Part shown: positions 1 through 5,942 of the stretch, piece by piece
Numbering within the stretch: position 1 is the first letter of the stretch
Layout: each line of letters starts with the position of its first letter
Assembly (NCBI GenBank): GCA_937911965.1
Contig: CALDPL010000199.1
Location: 1-5,942, forward strand
Direction of reading: 5' to 3'
DNA from: an uncultured Allomuricauda sp.
GTDB taxonomy: Bacteria; Bacteroidota; Bacteroidia; Flavobacteriales; Flavobacteriaceae
Length of the DNA stretch: 5,942 nt
The notes under the pieces: generated by a model
Seen by the model: only the letters and a program-made list of their open reading frames with translations
Database searches by the model: none
What the model was told of the DNA's origin: nothing
Translations under genes and position numbers: made by a program

Positions 1-126
1 GTGGAGGTGCTTTCGGGCATACAAGAAGGGGATGCCATTGTGGATGAAGGGGCCAGAACGGTAAAACCCGGACAAAAAGTCAAGGTAAAAGATCAAATGG
101 ATTCCCTAAGTACCCCTTCCCTATGA
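1..126 (+). CDS. RND efflux periplasmic adaptor (membrane fusion protein), C-terminal fragment
   Basis: These are the last 41 codons of a gene that begins before the window. Frame 1 reads VEVLSGIQEGDAIVDEGART, then a segment with VKPGQKVKVK, and ends in a polar tail at TGA 124-126. The pattern 'xVxVLSGlxeGDxvVxeG...pGqkVkv' is the closing membrane-proximal beta-domain of HlyD/AcrA-type adaptors, which bridge an RND pump and a TolC-type outer-membrane channel across the periplasm. The stop codon overlaps the start of the RND permease in ATGA (123-126), an arrangement typical of translational coupling, so the two proteins are almost certainly co-produced subunits of one pump. The lipoyl and hairpin domains and the signal sequence lie outside the window. 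The identification rests on this short conserved ending plus the neighbour, and is strong for the family but silent on substrate. Confidence 0.85.
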   Translation: MEVLSGIQEGDAIVDEGARTVKPGQKVKVKDQMDSLSTPSL

Positions 127-3100
127 GCGAGCACAAAAACAGATCGGACAAGGAATTCTTTCTTTCCTCTTGGGCCATTGACAACCAAAACACCATGTAT
201 GGGCTCATGTTTGTCATCCTATTGTTGGGGACCATAGCCTATTTCGTCATGCCCAGGGAGAGCTTCCCCGAGGTCAAGGAGACCAAGATATACATCAGTT
301 CCCTCTACCCGGGCAATACGGCCGAGGATATTGAGAAGATGATCACCGATCCCTTGGAGGACCAGCTCAAGACCGTGAGCAATGTGGTGGAGATCACCTC
401 CACCTCCCAAGAGGACTACTCCATGATCATCGTGGAATTCGACGAGAACATTCGGGTGCCCGAAGCCCTTCAAAAGGTCAAGGATGAGGTGGATTCGGAA
501 ACCGCCGGGGAGGATTGGCCCACCTTCAATGGGGCCAAGGTCGAACCCAATGTGTTCGACCTCAGCCTTTCCGAGGAAATGCCCATTCTCAATGTCAACA
601 TCTCCGGGGACTACCCGGTGGAGCGGCTCAAGAGCTTCGGGGAATATCTGGAGGATGAGATTGAGGGGCTCTTGGAAATCAAACAGGTGGATATCCGCGG
701 GGCCCAAGAGAAGGAAGTTGAGGTTGCCGTGGACATTTATAAGATGATGGCGGCCAAGGTGAGTTTTGACGACATCATCTCGGCCATCAACAACGGCAAC
801 ATTACGATCTCGGCGGGCAACCTGGTGGCCAGCGGGCAGCGCAGGACCATCAGGGTGATCGGGGAAATCCAAGAGCCCCGGGACCTGGAGCACTTCGTGG
901 TCAAGTCCGAGGACGGAAAATCCATCTACCTCAGGGACATTGCCCAGGTCAGCTTCAAGGATGAAGACAGGACCACCTATGCCCGGGAGTTCGGGGAACC
1001 TGTGGTCATGTTGGATGTAAAGAAACGTTCCGGCAAGAACATGGTGGATGCCGCTGAGAAAGTCCGGGCCATAGTGGAGGATGCCGTGGAAAACGTGTTT
1101 CCCCAGGACCTGAAGGTGAGCATTTCCAACGACCAGTCCTCCACGACCGTTGGGATGGTTGACGATTTGATGAACAACATCATCTTTGGTATCATCCTGG
1201 TGGTAACCGTGTTGATGTTTTTCCTGGGATTCAAGAACGCCCTTTTCGTGGGCTTTGCCATTCCGCTTTCCATGTTCATGGCATTGATGATCTTGAACGG
1301 CCTGGGATATACCATGAACACCATGATCCTCTTTGGCCTGATCATGGGCCTGGGGATGTTGGTGGACAACGGGATCGTGGTTGTGGAAAATGTGTACCGC
1401 CTGATGGAGGAGGAAGGGATGTCCAGGATCCAGGCCTCCAAACAGGGGATTGGGGAGATTGCCTTCCCCATCATCATCTCGACCCTGACCACCGTGGCCG
1501 CTTTCGTGCCCCTGGGCCTCTGGCCGGGCATCATGGGGGAGTTCATGAAATATTTTCCGATCACCCTTTCCATAGTTTTGGGTTCTTCCCTCTTTGTGGC
1601 GATCTTTTTCAACTCGGTACTGATATCCCGCTTGATGACCGCCGAGGATAAGGAAATGCCGCTCAAGAACATCATCCTCATTACCCTCATCCTTTCGGTA
1701 ACAGGCCTGTTGATCATTTTCTTTGGGGGAAGCTTTCGAAGCCTTGGGACCATCATGCTGTTCACGGCCCTCATGCTTTGGGCCTATCGCCTGTTTTTAA
1801 GGGGCTGGGCAAACCACTTCCAATACCATGGACTGCCCAAATGGGAGCGCTTCTACGAAAGGCTGCTTCGATGGGCGCTCCACAGAAGAAGGCCGATCTA
1901 TATCTCCCTGGCCACCCTCGGGCTCCTGATACTCTCCTTCATGGCCTTTGGCGCCTCCCTGGGAAGCCAAAGGACCAAGGTGGAATTCTTTCCCGACAAC
2001 ATTCCCAATCAGGTCATCGTCTATATCGAATATCCTGAGGGAACGGATATTGAAAAGACCAATGCGATCACCAAGGAGATCGAACAACGCGTCTACGGCA
2101 TCATCAATTCAGAGGCCTATATGGACGGGGATTATAATTTCTTGACCGAAAGTGCGGTATCCCAAGTGGGGGAAGGCGCCGGAAACCCTTTTACCGATGG
2201 GGGTTCCGCGGCCGAAATGCCCCATAGGGGAAAGATCACGGCCACCATGAGAGAATTCAAATACCGGGAAGGTGCGGATTCAAGGGAGCTTTTGCGCAAG
2301 GTCCAGGAGTCTCTCAAGGATATTTATCCCGGGGTGGCCATTTCCGTGGAAAAAGATATGGCCGGTCCCCCGGTGGGCTATCCCATCAACATCGAACTGG
2401 AGGGGGACGATTATACCGAATTGATCGCCACTGCAGAGAATATGAGGAACTTCATCAATTCCAGGAACATTCCCGGCATTGACGAAATCAAGATCGATGT
2501 GAACAAGTCCAAACCCTCCATGTTGGTCGAGGTTGACCGAAAAAAGGCCGGGGAACTCGGGGTGGCCACCGGACAGATCGGACAACAGCTCAGAAATTCC
2601 ATCTTTGGGGCCAAGGCCGGCATATATAAGGAAAGTGGCGAAGACTATGACATCTATGTCAGGTTCCGGGAAGGGGACCGCTACAACACCTCCGCCCTGT
2701 TCAACCAGCGGATCACCTTCAGGGATGCCTCTTCGGGTCAAATCCGGGAAGTGCCCATCTCCGCAGTGGCCGAACGATCGAACTCCACAGGCTTTTCGGC
2801 CATCAAGCACCGGGATGCCCAAAGGGTTGTCACCGTGTATTCCGCCTTGGCCCCCGGATATACCGATGCCACGGCCATCGTGGGCAAGATCCAGAAAGAA
2901 ATGAAGGATTTCGAGGGACTTCCCAATGGGATCAAAATCGATTATACCGGGCAGATCGAGGAACAGAACAAGCAGATGAATTTTTTGATGACGGCCTTCT
3001 TTTCCGGATTGGGACTCATCTTTTTTATCTTAATCTTCCAGTTCAATTCCTTCTCCAAATCCATTATCATCATGTTGGCCATCACCCTGAGCCTTATCGG

Positions 3101-3635
3101 GGTGTTCGGGGGCATGGTCATCACGGGCAGTCCCTTTGTGATCATGATGACCATGATGGGCATCATCGCCCTGGCCGGAATCGTGGTGAACAATGGAGTG
3201 GTACTCTTGGACTACACGCAGTTGTTAATCGACAGGATCAAAGATCGAATGGGCCTGGAGGACCATGAGTTGTTGCCCCAGGAGGATTTCACCGAAGCCG
3301 TGGTCAAAGGGGGAAAATCCAGGTTGAGACCGGTATTGCTGACCGCGATCACCACGGTTTTGGGATTGATTCCCTTGGCCATTGGCCTGAACATCAATTT
3401 CTTCACCCTTTTGTCAGAGTTCAATCCCCATATCTATATGGGAGGGGACAACGTCATCTTTTGGGGTCCTTTGGCCTGGACGGTGATCTATGGATTGGTG
3501 GTGGCCACCTTCCTCACCCTGATCGTGGTCCCCGCGCTCTTCAGTTTGGTGTACCGGTTGAAATTGCGGCTTCACAATAGGGGGGCAAAATCCAAAGGGC
3601 CCAAAAAGGAACGGGAAGAGTCCGTCTTGGTTTAA
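123..3635 (+). CDS. RND-family efflux permease (HAE1/AcrB-like), complete, 1170 aa
   Basis: Inner-membrane, proton-driven pump subunit expected to export drugs, detergents or metabolites through the adaptor encoded just upstream. What is visible: TM1 at about residues 25-43, followed by 'MPRESFPEV' and 'YPGNTAEDIEKMITDPLEDQL', a classic RND start. A first periplasmic porter/docking region lies at about 44-345, TM2-TM6 at about 350-505, TM7 at about 591-612, a second periplasmic region at about 615-945, and TM8-TM12 at about 952-1146. The TM4 motif is GMLVDNGIVVVEN (D415, N416), the TM10 motif is GIVVNNGVVLLDY (N1023, N1024), and RLRP is at 1067-1070. AcrB-type pumps usually have about 1030-1050 residues. 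The excess here includes two extra hydrophobic stretches between TM6 and TM7 (about 515-536 and 540-558) and a longer TM11-TM12 loop (about 1088-1115). The start at 123 overlaps the adaptor stop and has no clear Shine-Dalgarno sequence, which fits coupling. The reading frame is intact. The family is certain; the substrate cannot be told from sequence. Confidence 0.95.
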   Translation: MSEHKNRSDKEFFLSSWAIDNQNTMYGLMFVILLLGTIAYFVMPRESFPEVKETKIYISSLYPGNTAEDIEKMITDPLEDQLKTVSNVVEITSTSQEDYSMIIVEFDENIRVPEALQKVKDEVDSETAGEDWPTFNGAKVEPNVFDLSLSEEMPILNVNISGDYPVERLKSFGEYLEDEIEGLLEIKQVDIRGAQEKEVEVAVDIYKMMAAKVSFDDIISAINNGNITISAGNLVASGQRRTIRVIGEIQEPRDLEHFVVKSEDGKSIYLRDIAQVSFKDEDRTTYAREFGEPVVMLDVKKRSGKNMVDAAEKVRAIVEDAVENVFPQDLKVSISNDQSSTTVGMVDDLMNNIIFGIILVVTVLMFFLGFKNALFVGFAIPLSMFMALMILNGLGYTMNTMILFGLIMGLGMLVDNGIVVVENVYRLMEEEGMSRIQASKQGIGEIAFPIIISTLTTVAAFVPLGLWPGIMGEFMKYFPITLSIVLGSSLFVAIFFNSVLISRLMTAEDKEMPLKNIILITLILSVTGLLIIFFGGSFRSLGTIMLFTALMLWAYRLFLRGWANHFQYHGLPKWERFYERLLRWALHRRRPIYISLATLGLLILSFMAFGASLGSQRTKVEFFPDNIPNQVIVYIEYPEGTDIEKTNAITKEIEQRVYGIINSEAYMDGDYNFLTESAVSQVGEGAGNPFTDGGSAAEMPHRGKITATMREFKYREGADSRELLRKVQESLKDIYPGVAISVEKDMAGPPVGYPINIELEGDDYTELIATAENMRNFINSRNIPGIDEIKIDVNKSKPSMLVEVDRKKAGELGVATGQIGQQLRNSIFGAKAGIYKESGEDYDIYVRFREGDRYNTSALFNQRITFRDASSGQIREVPISAVAERSNSTGFSAIKHRDAQRVVTVYSALAPGYTDATAIVGKIQKEMKDFEGLPNGIKIDYTGQIEEQNKQMNFLMTAFFSGLGLIFFILIFQFNSFSKSIIIMLAITLSLIGVFGGMVITGSPFVIMMTMMGIIALAGIVVNNGVVLLDYTQLLIDRIKDRMGLEDHELLPQEDFTEAVVKGGKSRLRPVLLTAITTVLGLIPLAIGLNINFFTLLSEFNPHIYMGGDNVIFWGPLAWTVIYGLVVATFLTLIVVPALFSLVYRLKLRLHNRGAKSKGPKKEREESVLV

Positions 3636-3643
3636 AGCAATAC

Positions 3644-3673
3644 AAAAGCCCCGATCTTGGACGGGGCTTTTTT
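3644..3673. terminator. Bidirectional rho-independent terminator between convergent genes
   Basis: A 10-bp perfect stem pairs AAAAGCCCCG (3644-3653) with CGGGGCTTTT (3662-3671) around an 8-base loop, and a run of six T (3668-3673) follows on the plus strand. Read on the minus strand, the AAAA at 3644-3647 gives a TTTT tail. It starts 9 bases after the efflux permease stop and sits 22 bases beyond the stop of the convergent small gene, so it can end both transcripts. The pairing is seen directly; activity is inferred. Confidence 0.9.
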
Positions 3674-3695
3674 ATGTTTCAAAGGTGCTTTGAAT

Positions 3696-4046
3696 TCAAT
3701 TGTGGTTGGTGACCCGGCCTGTTTTGTTCCACTCTTTGACCTGTACGATCAGGTTTGCGGCATAATCCACTTCGCTCAGATTGTCCATGCGCCAAAAGAA
3801 CCACTTGCCGGTCTTGGTTCCGTTCTCATAGGTCCCGCTGGCAATCTTGGTTCCCTTTTCGTCGAACATCACCCAATCCCCGTGCAACTTTCCATTCAAA
3901 AAATATCCGGTTTGGGACACTTCCCCATTGTCGTGGAAGTAGGTGGCCTTTAACAGCTCTCCCACCATTTCAAAACTGGGTTCCGGCTTTTGGGAAAACA
4001 CGGACACAGAGACCATCAAGGTCAATAAAAAAAGTGCTTTCTTCAT
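3696..4046 (-). CDS. Small secreted protein with YwqK/MORN-like repeats, 116 aa
   Basis: The N-terminus MKKALFLLTLMVSVSVFSQ is a Sec signal peptide with probable cleavage near Ser18/Gln19, so the mature protein of about 98 residues should be periplasmic or surface-associated. The body has about 24-residue repeats: residues 35-58 (DNG...TGYFLNGKLHGDW) and 59-82 (EKG...SGTYENGTKTGKW) align with their Gly-Lys/Asp-Trp ends in register, and a degenerate third unit runs from FFW at 83. This 'YxxGkxhGxW' pattern is the MORN-like module of the YwqK family ('toxin-antitoxin system YwqK family antitoxin' in databases, a name that says little about function). Small secreted versions are common in flavobacteria. 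The frame extends 16 codons further upstream, but the start at 4046 is preferred because it places the signal peptide at the N-terminus and lies downstream of the likely promoter. No strong Shine-Dalgarno sequence is seen. The gene stands alone and converges on the efflux operon. Its molecular function is unknown. Confidence 0.85.
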   Translation of the reverse strand: MKKALFLLTLMVSVSVFSQKPEPSFEMVGELLKATYFHDNGEVSQTGYFLNGKLHGDWVMFDEKGTKIASGTYENGTKTGKWFFWRMDNLSEVDYAANLIVQVKEWNKTGRVTNHN

Positions 4047-4091
4047 AACTGTCAATTTCAAGGGGTTCGGTATTGCCCAAAGGCATCTACC

Positions 4092-4099
4092 CAAAGGTA
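4092..4099 (-). promoter_or_regulatory. Bacteroidota -7 promoter element (TACCTTTG) for the secreted repeat protein
   Basis: Read on the minus strand this is TACCTTTG, an exact match to the Bacteroidota sigma-A -7 consensus TAnnTTTG. It is 45 bases upstream of the chosen ATG, giving an expected leader of roughly 35-40 bases. A TTTG lies upstream on the same strand (in ACTTTG), but the spacing to the -7 element is only 14 bases, shorter than the usual ~17-23, so the -33 element is uncertain. The position supports the start at 4046 over the longer frame, whose first codon (4092-4094) falls inside this element. Confidence 0.55.
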
Positions 4100-4294
4100 C
4101 CCAATTTTTGTCTCAAAGTAACGTTTAGGAAACATTATATTTACATTAACTTAACTTTAGAAACGTATTCAATTGTTATTTAGTGTATTGACCGATACCA
4201 AATTGTAACCAAAATCGATAAAATGAGGCCTTTCGGCAGAGATTCCCTGGGAGATAAATTCCGTTTTTGCACCGGGAAATATCCCCTTTACCAT

Positions 4295-4302
4295 TAAATT
4301 TG
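4295..4302 (+). promoter_or_regulatory. Bacteroidota -7 promoter element (TAAATTTG) for aspS
   Basis: TAAATTTG matches the TAnnTTTG consensus exactly and ends 20 bases before the aspS ATG. Transcription would start about 5-8 bases later, leaving a very short leader of roughly 12-16 bases (AGAGCGAACGTT just before ATG, with only a weak AGAG). The best TTG upstream (4267-4269, in a TTTTTG run) is 25 bases away, a little beyond the normal spacing, so the -33 box is doubtful. The rest of the 276-base intergenic region (4047-4322), whose middle is AT-rich, shows no other element I would defend. Confidence 0.5.
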
Positions 4303-4322
4303 CCCTTTTTAGAGCGAACGTT

Positions 4323-5726
4323 ATGTACAGAACGAATACTTGTGGGGAATTGAGGGCGGCCCATACGGGGAGCACGGTAATGCTGAGCGGTTGGGTGCAC
4401 CGGCTGAGGGACAAGGGCTTTGTGGTCTGGGTGGACCTGCGGGACCGGTATGGGGTCACCCAATTGGTCTTCGACCAGGATCGCAGCCCAAAACAACTGC
4501 TGGAACAGGCCAGGGAACTGGGACGGGAAACCGTGATCCAAGTAAGCGGCGAGGTGATCGAAAGGGCCTCGAAGAACCCAAACCTCCCAACAGGGGAAAT
4601 CGAGCTGTTGGTCACCGAACTCAGCGTGCTCAACGAATCCCTTGTCCCCCCGTTCACCATGGAGGACCAAACCGATGGCGGGGAGGATATCCGGATGAAA
4701 TACCGCTATCTGGACCTGAGGCGCAATCCGGTAAAGGACAAATTGATCTTTAGGCACCGGGTGGCCCTGGAAGTCCGTAAATACCTTTCCGATCAAGGCT
4801 TTATCGAGGTCGAGACCCCCTACCTGATCAAATCCACCCCAGAGGGGGCCAGGGATTTTTTGGTGCCCAGCCGGATGAATCCCGGTCAATTCTATGCCCT
4901 TCCACAGTCCCCTCAGACCTTTAAGCAATTGCTCATGGTCGGGGGCATGGACAAATACTATCAGATCGTCAAATGCTTCAGGGACGAGGACCTTCGGGCG
5001 GACCGCCAACCGGAGTTCACCCAGATTGATTGCGAAATGGCCTTTGTGGAACAGGAGGACATTCTGAACTGTTTTGAGGGCCTGACCAGACATTTGCTCC
5101 AAGAGATCCATGGGATCGATCCGGGCGCATTTCCCAGAATGACCTATGACGAGGCCATGGCCCGCTTTGGGAACGACAAACCCGATATCCGCTTTGGAAT
5201 GGAATTCGCGGAATTGAACGCCTTGGCCCAACACCGGGACTTTTCGGTATTCAATTCGGCCGAACTGGTGGTGGGGATCGCCGTTCCCGGTGCCGGGGAC
5301 TATACCCGCAAAGAACTGGACGCCTTGGTGGACTGGGTCAAACGCCCCCAGGTGGGGGCCAAGGGTATGGTCCATGTCAAATGCAATCCCGATGGCAGCT
5401 ATAAATCCACGGTGGACAAGTTCTACGGCCAGGAGGACCTCGCCCGTTGGGCCGAGGCCTGTGGGGCCAAACCGGGGGACCTGATCTGTGTGCTTTCCGG
5501 GGGGACCGGGGAGACCCGGGCCCAACTCTCCGCCCTGCGCATGGAATTGGCGGGCAGGTTGGGCTTGCGCAAGCCCGATGAGTTCGCCCCCCTGTGGGTG
5601 GTGGATTTCCCCTTGTTGGAACTGGACGAAGAAAGCGGAAGGTACCACGCCATGCACCACCCCTTCACCGCGCCCACCGACGAGTGGGTGGACCGGTTCC
5701 CCGAGGCCCCGGCCGAGGCGCTCGCC
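4323..5726 (+). CDS. aspS: Aspartyl-tRNA synthetase, 5' three-quarters; chimeric at its 3' end
   Basis: AspRS charges tRNA-Asp with aspartate in the cytoplasm. Visible parts: an N-terminal OB-fold anticodon-binding domain (about residues 1-105, with [20 protein letters not shown]); the class II catalytic core with RYLDLRR and [21 protein letters not shown]; the aspartate-binding loop [11 protein letters not shown] from Q195 (the same number as E. coli Gln195); motif 2 [18 protein letters not shown] at 219-236; a bacterial GAD insertion at about 285-420; and the MHHPFT motif at 444-449. The sequence style ([28 protein letters not shown]) is flavobacterial. Bacteroidota AspRS has roughly 580 residues. 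Here the match breaks at residue ~449, and class II motif 3 (the GLDR region) is missing. Codons for residues ~450-468 (5670-5726) look like a high-G+C actinobacterial AspRS segment. After 5726 the frame stays open to base 5942 but encodes antisense clpB, so the apparent 540-codon gene is not a real protein. The ATG at 4323 gives the canonical [10 protein letters not shown] start. Confidence 0.9.
5649..5669. other. Probable chimera junction 1: flavobacterial aspS to high-G+C aspS
   Basis: This interval covers the codons for A-M-H-H-P-F-T, among the most conserved in bacterial AspRS. Upstream the protein is Bacteroidota-like. Downstream, instead of the expected 'SPKPE...LLxxxPGxV', it reads [19 protein letters not shown], which fits the actinobacterial pattern (Pro-x-x-Glu-Trp/Phe-x-Asp-x-Phe-x-x-x-Pro-x-x-Ala-Leu-Ala). 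G+C is 73% in 5671-5700 against 57% in 5581-5640. A join inside a conserved stretch shared by two organisms explains this. The exact crossover cannot be fixed within the shared bases. Confidence 0.6.
5715..5726. other. Probable chimera junction 2: 12-base microhomology joining aspS to inverted clpB
   Basis: The 12 bases GAGGCGCTCGCC read as Glu-Ala-Leu-Ala in the aspS frame (where AspRS would continue Tyr-Ala-Tyr-Asp) and, on the other strand, as Gly-Glu-Arg-Leu in the clpB frame (where ClpB would continue Ile/Val-Gly-Gln). Both protein matches stop exactly here, from opposite sides and on opposite strands, which is how a microhomology-mediated inverted join looks. The bases and both reading frames are seen directly; the artefact interpretation is inferred. 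Confidence 0.75.
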
Positions 5727-5942
5727 CAGGACGTCCTCCATCCGCAGCAGCTTCTCGGTCTCGCCCTCGAGCAGGCGGCCCACCGGGATACCGGTCCAGG
5801 CGCCCACCACCTCGGCCACCTCGTCGGCCGAGACCCGGTCGGCGATCATCGGGGCCTCGGCGGACTGCTGCGCCTCGGCCTGCTCGGCCTCGCGGATCTC
5901 CCGTTCCACCCCGGGGATCTCCCCGTAGAGCAAGCGGGAGGC
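5715..5942 (-). CDS. clpB: ClpB chaperone, internal fragment (76 codons), inverted and out of context
   Basis: On the minus strand an open frame enters at the window edge and reads [16 protein letters not shown], an acidic/alanine-rich helix, [20 protein letters not shown], then [20 protein letters not shown] and VLGERL. This is the end of the coiled-coil middle domain and the linker into the second AAA+ domain of ClpB, the ATP-driven disaggregase; the Trp-Thr-Gly-Ile-Pro-Val and LLEGE(T)EKLLRME motifs are diagnostic. The match stops at GERL (5715), where Ile/Val-Gly-Gln and then the Walker A region should follow. Beyond that, the frame continues only as the antisense of aspS. No true start or stop is present; a TTG at 5931-5933 is internal, not an initiation codon. 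G+C is about 75% over 5701-5942, and the sequence style is actinobacterial. It does not belong to the flavobacterial genome of the rest of the window. Confidence 0.85.

Noticed and set aside
219..893. A 224-codon minus-strand frame with many Gly, His, Asp and Leu residues
   Set aside because: It is the antisense of the periplasmic porter region. The composition is an artefact of complementing GC-rich third positions, and there is no recognisable domain.
977..1774. A 265-codon minus-strand frame inside the RND permease
   Set aside because: It is the antisense of a strongly conserved RND membrane region. Its Met/Ile/Arg-rich composition is what reverse-strand reading of hydrophobic codons produces, and there is no promoter or family motif.
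3657..3953. A 98-codon plus-strand frame after the efflux terminator
   Set aside because: It lies opposite the secreted repeat protein, whose signal peptide, in-register repeats and promoter make the minus strand the coding one; it also starts inside the terminator hairpin.
4047..4094. A 16-codon upstream extension of the secreted protein
   Set aside because: It would bury the signal peptide inside the protein, and its first codon lies within the predicted promoter element.
4185..4198. Short inverted repeat GTATTGACCGATAC in the intergenic region, considered as an operator or attenuator
   Set aside because: Only four Watson-Crick pairs plus a G-T pair around a 4-base loop, no T-run and no match to a known operator; this is expected by chance in such a region.
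4176..5933. A 585-codon minus-strand open frame opposite aspS
   Set aside because: Only its first ~73 codons (5933 to 5715) match a real family, ClpB. The rest is the antisense of aspS, low in conserved pattern and without any family signature, and its apparent TTG start is internal to the ClpB fragment.
5670..5942. A natural AspRS-ClpB fusion or a new antisense regulatory arrangement
   Set aside because: The ClpB piece is on the opposite strand and truncated on both sides, AspRS loses its essential motif 3, composition jumps sharply, and the join sits on a microhomology. A sequencing or assembly chimera explains all of this more simply.

Overview
The first ~5.65 kb reads as ordinary chromosomal DNA from a member of the Bacteroidota, most likely a flavobacterium with moderately high G+C (individual 60-base lines that I counted run from about 43% to 72%). 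The signs are perfect TAnnTTTG promoter elements upstream of two genes, weak or absent Shine-Dalgarno sequences, a flavobacterial-style secreted small protein, and a Bacteroidota-type aspartyl-tRNA synthetase.

Layout. (1) Positions 1-3635 hold an efflux operon: the last 41 codons of an RND periplasmic adaptor, overlapping by ATGA a complete 1170-residue RND inner-membrane permease. The outer-membrane channel and any regulator would lie upstream of the window. (2) Positions 3644-3673 form a strong hairpin terminator that works in both directions, separating the efflux operon from a convergent gene. (3) On the minus strand at 3696-4046 is a small secreted protein with YwqK/MORN-like repeats and a recognisable Bacteroidota promoter. 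(4) An intergenic stretch of 276 bases follows, AT-rich in part, with divergent promoters. (5) From 4323 on the plus strand runs aspS.

The last ~290 bases do not belong to the same gene, and probably not to the same organism. The AspRS reads as flavobacterial up to its conserved His-His-Pro-Phe-Thr motif (to about 5669). It then continues in frame for about 15-19 residues that look like the equivalent segment of a high-G+C (actinobacterial-type) AspRS. At a 12-base shared sequence (5715-5726) it switches to the reverse complement of an actinobacterial-type clpB fragment, which runs to the end of the window at about 75% G+C. The plus frame stays open to the last base only because antisense high-G+C coding DNA has few stop codons. 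A gene caller would therefore report a 540-codon partial AspRS whose final ~72 codons are meaningless antisense clpB. I read this as a two-step chimeric join at a contig end, not as biology.

The genes with real biological content are the tripartite efflux pump (adaptor plus permease), the secreted repeat protein, and the flavobacterial part of aspS. Apart from the two-gene efflux operon I see no functional link between them. I found no RNA gene, mobile element, CRISPR array or new defence-type system here.
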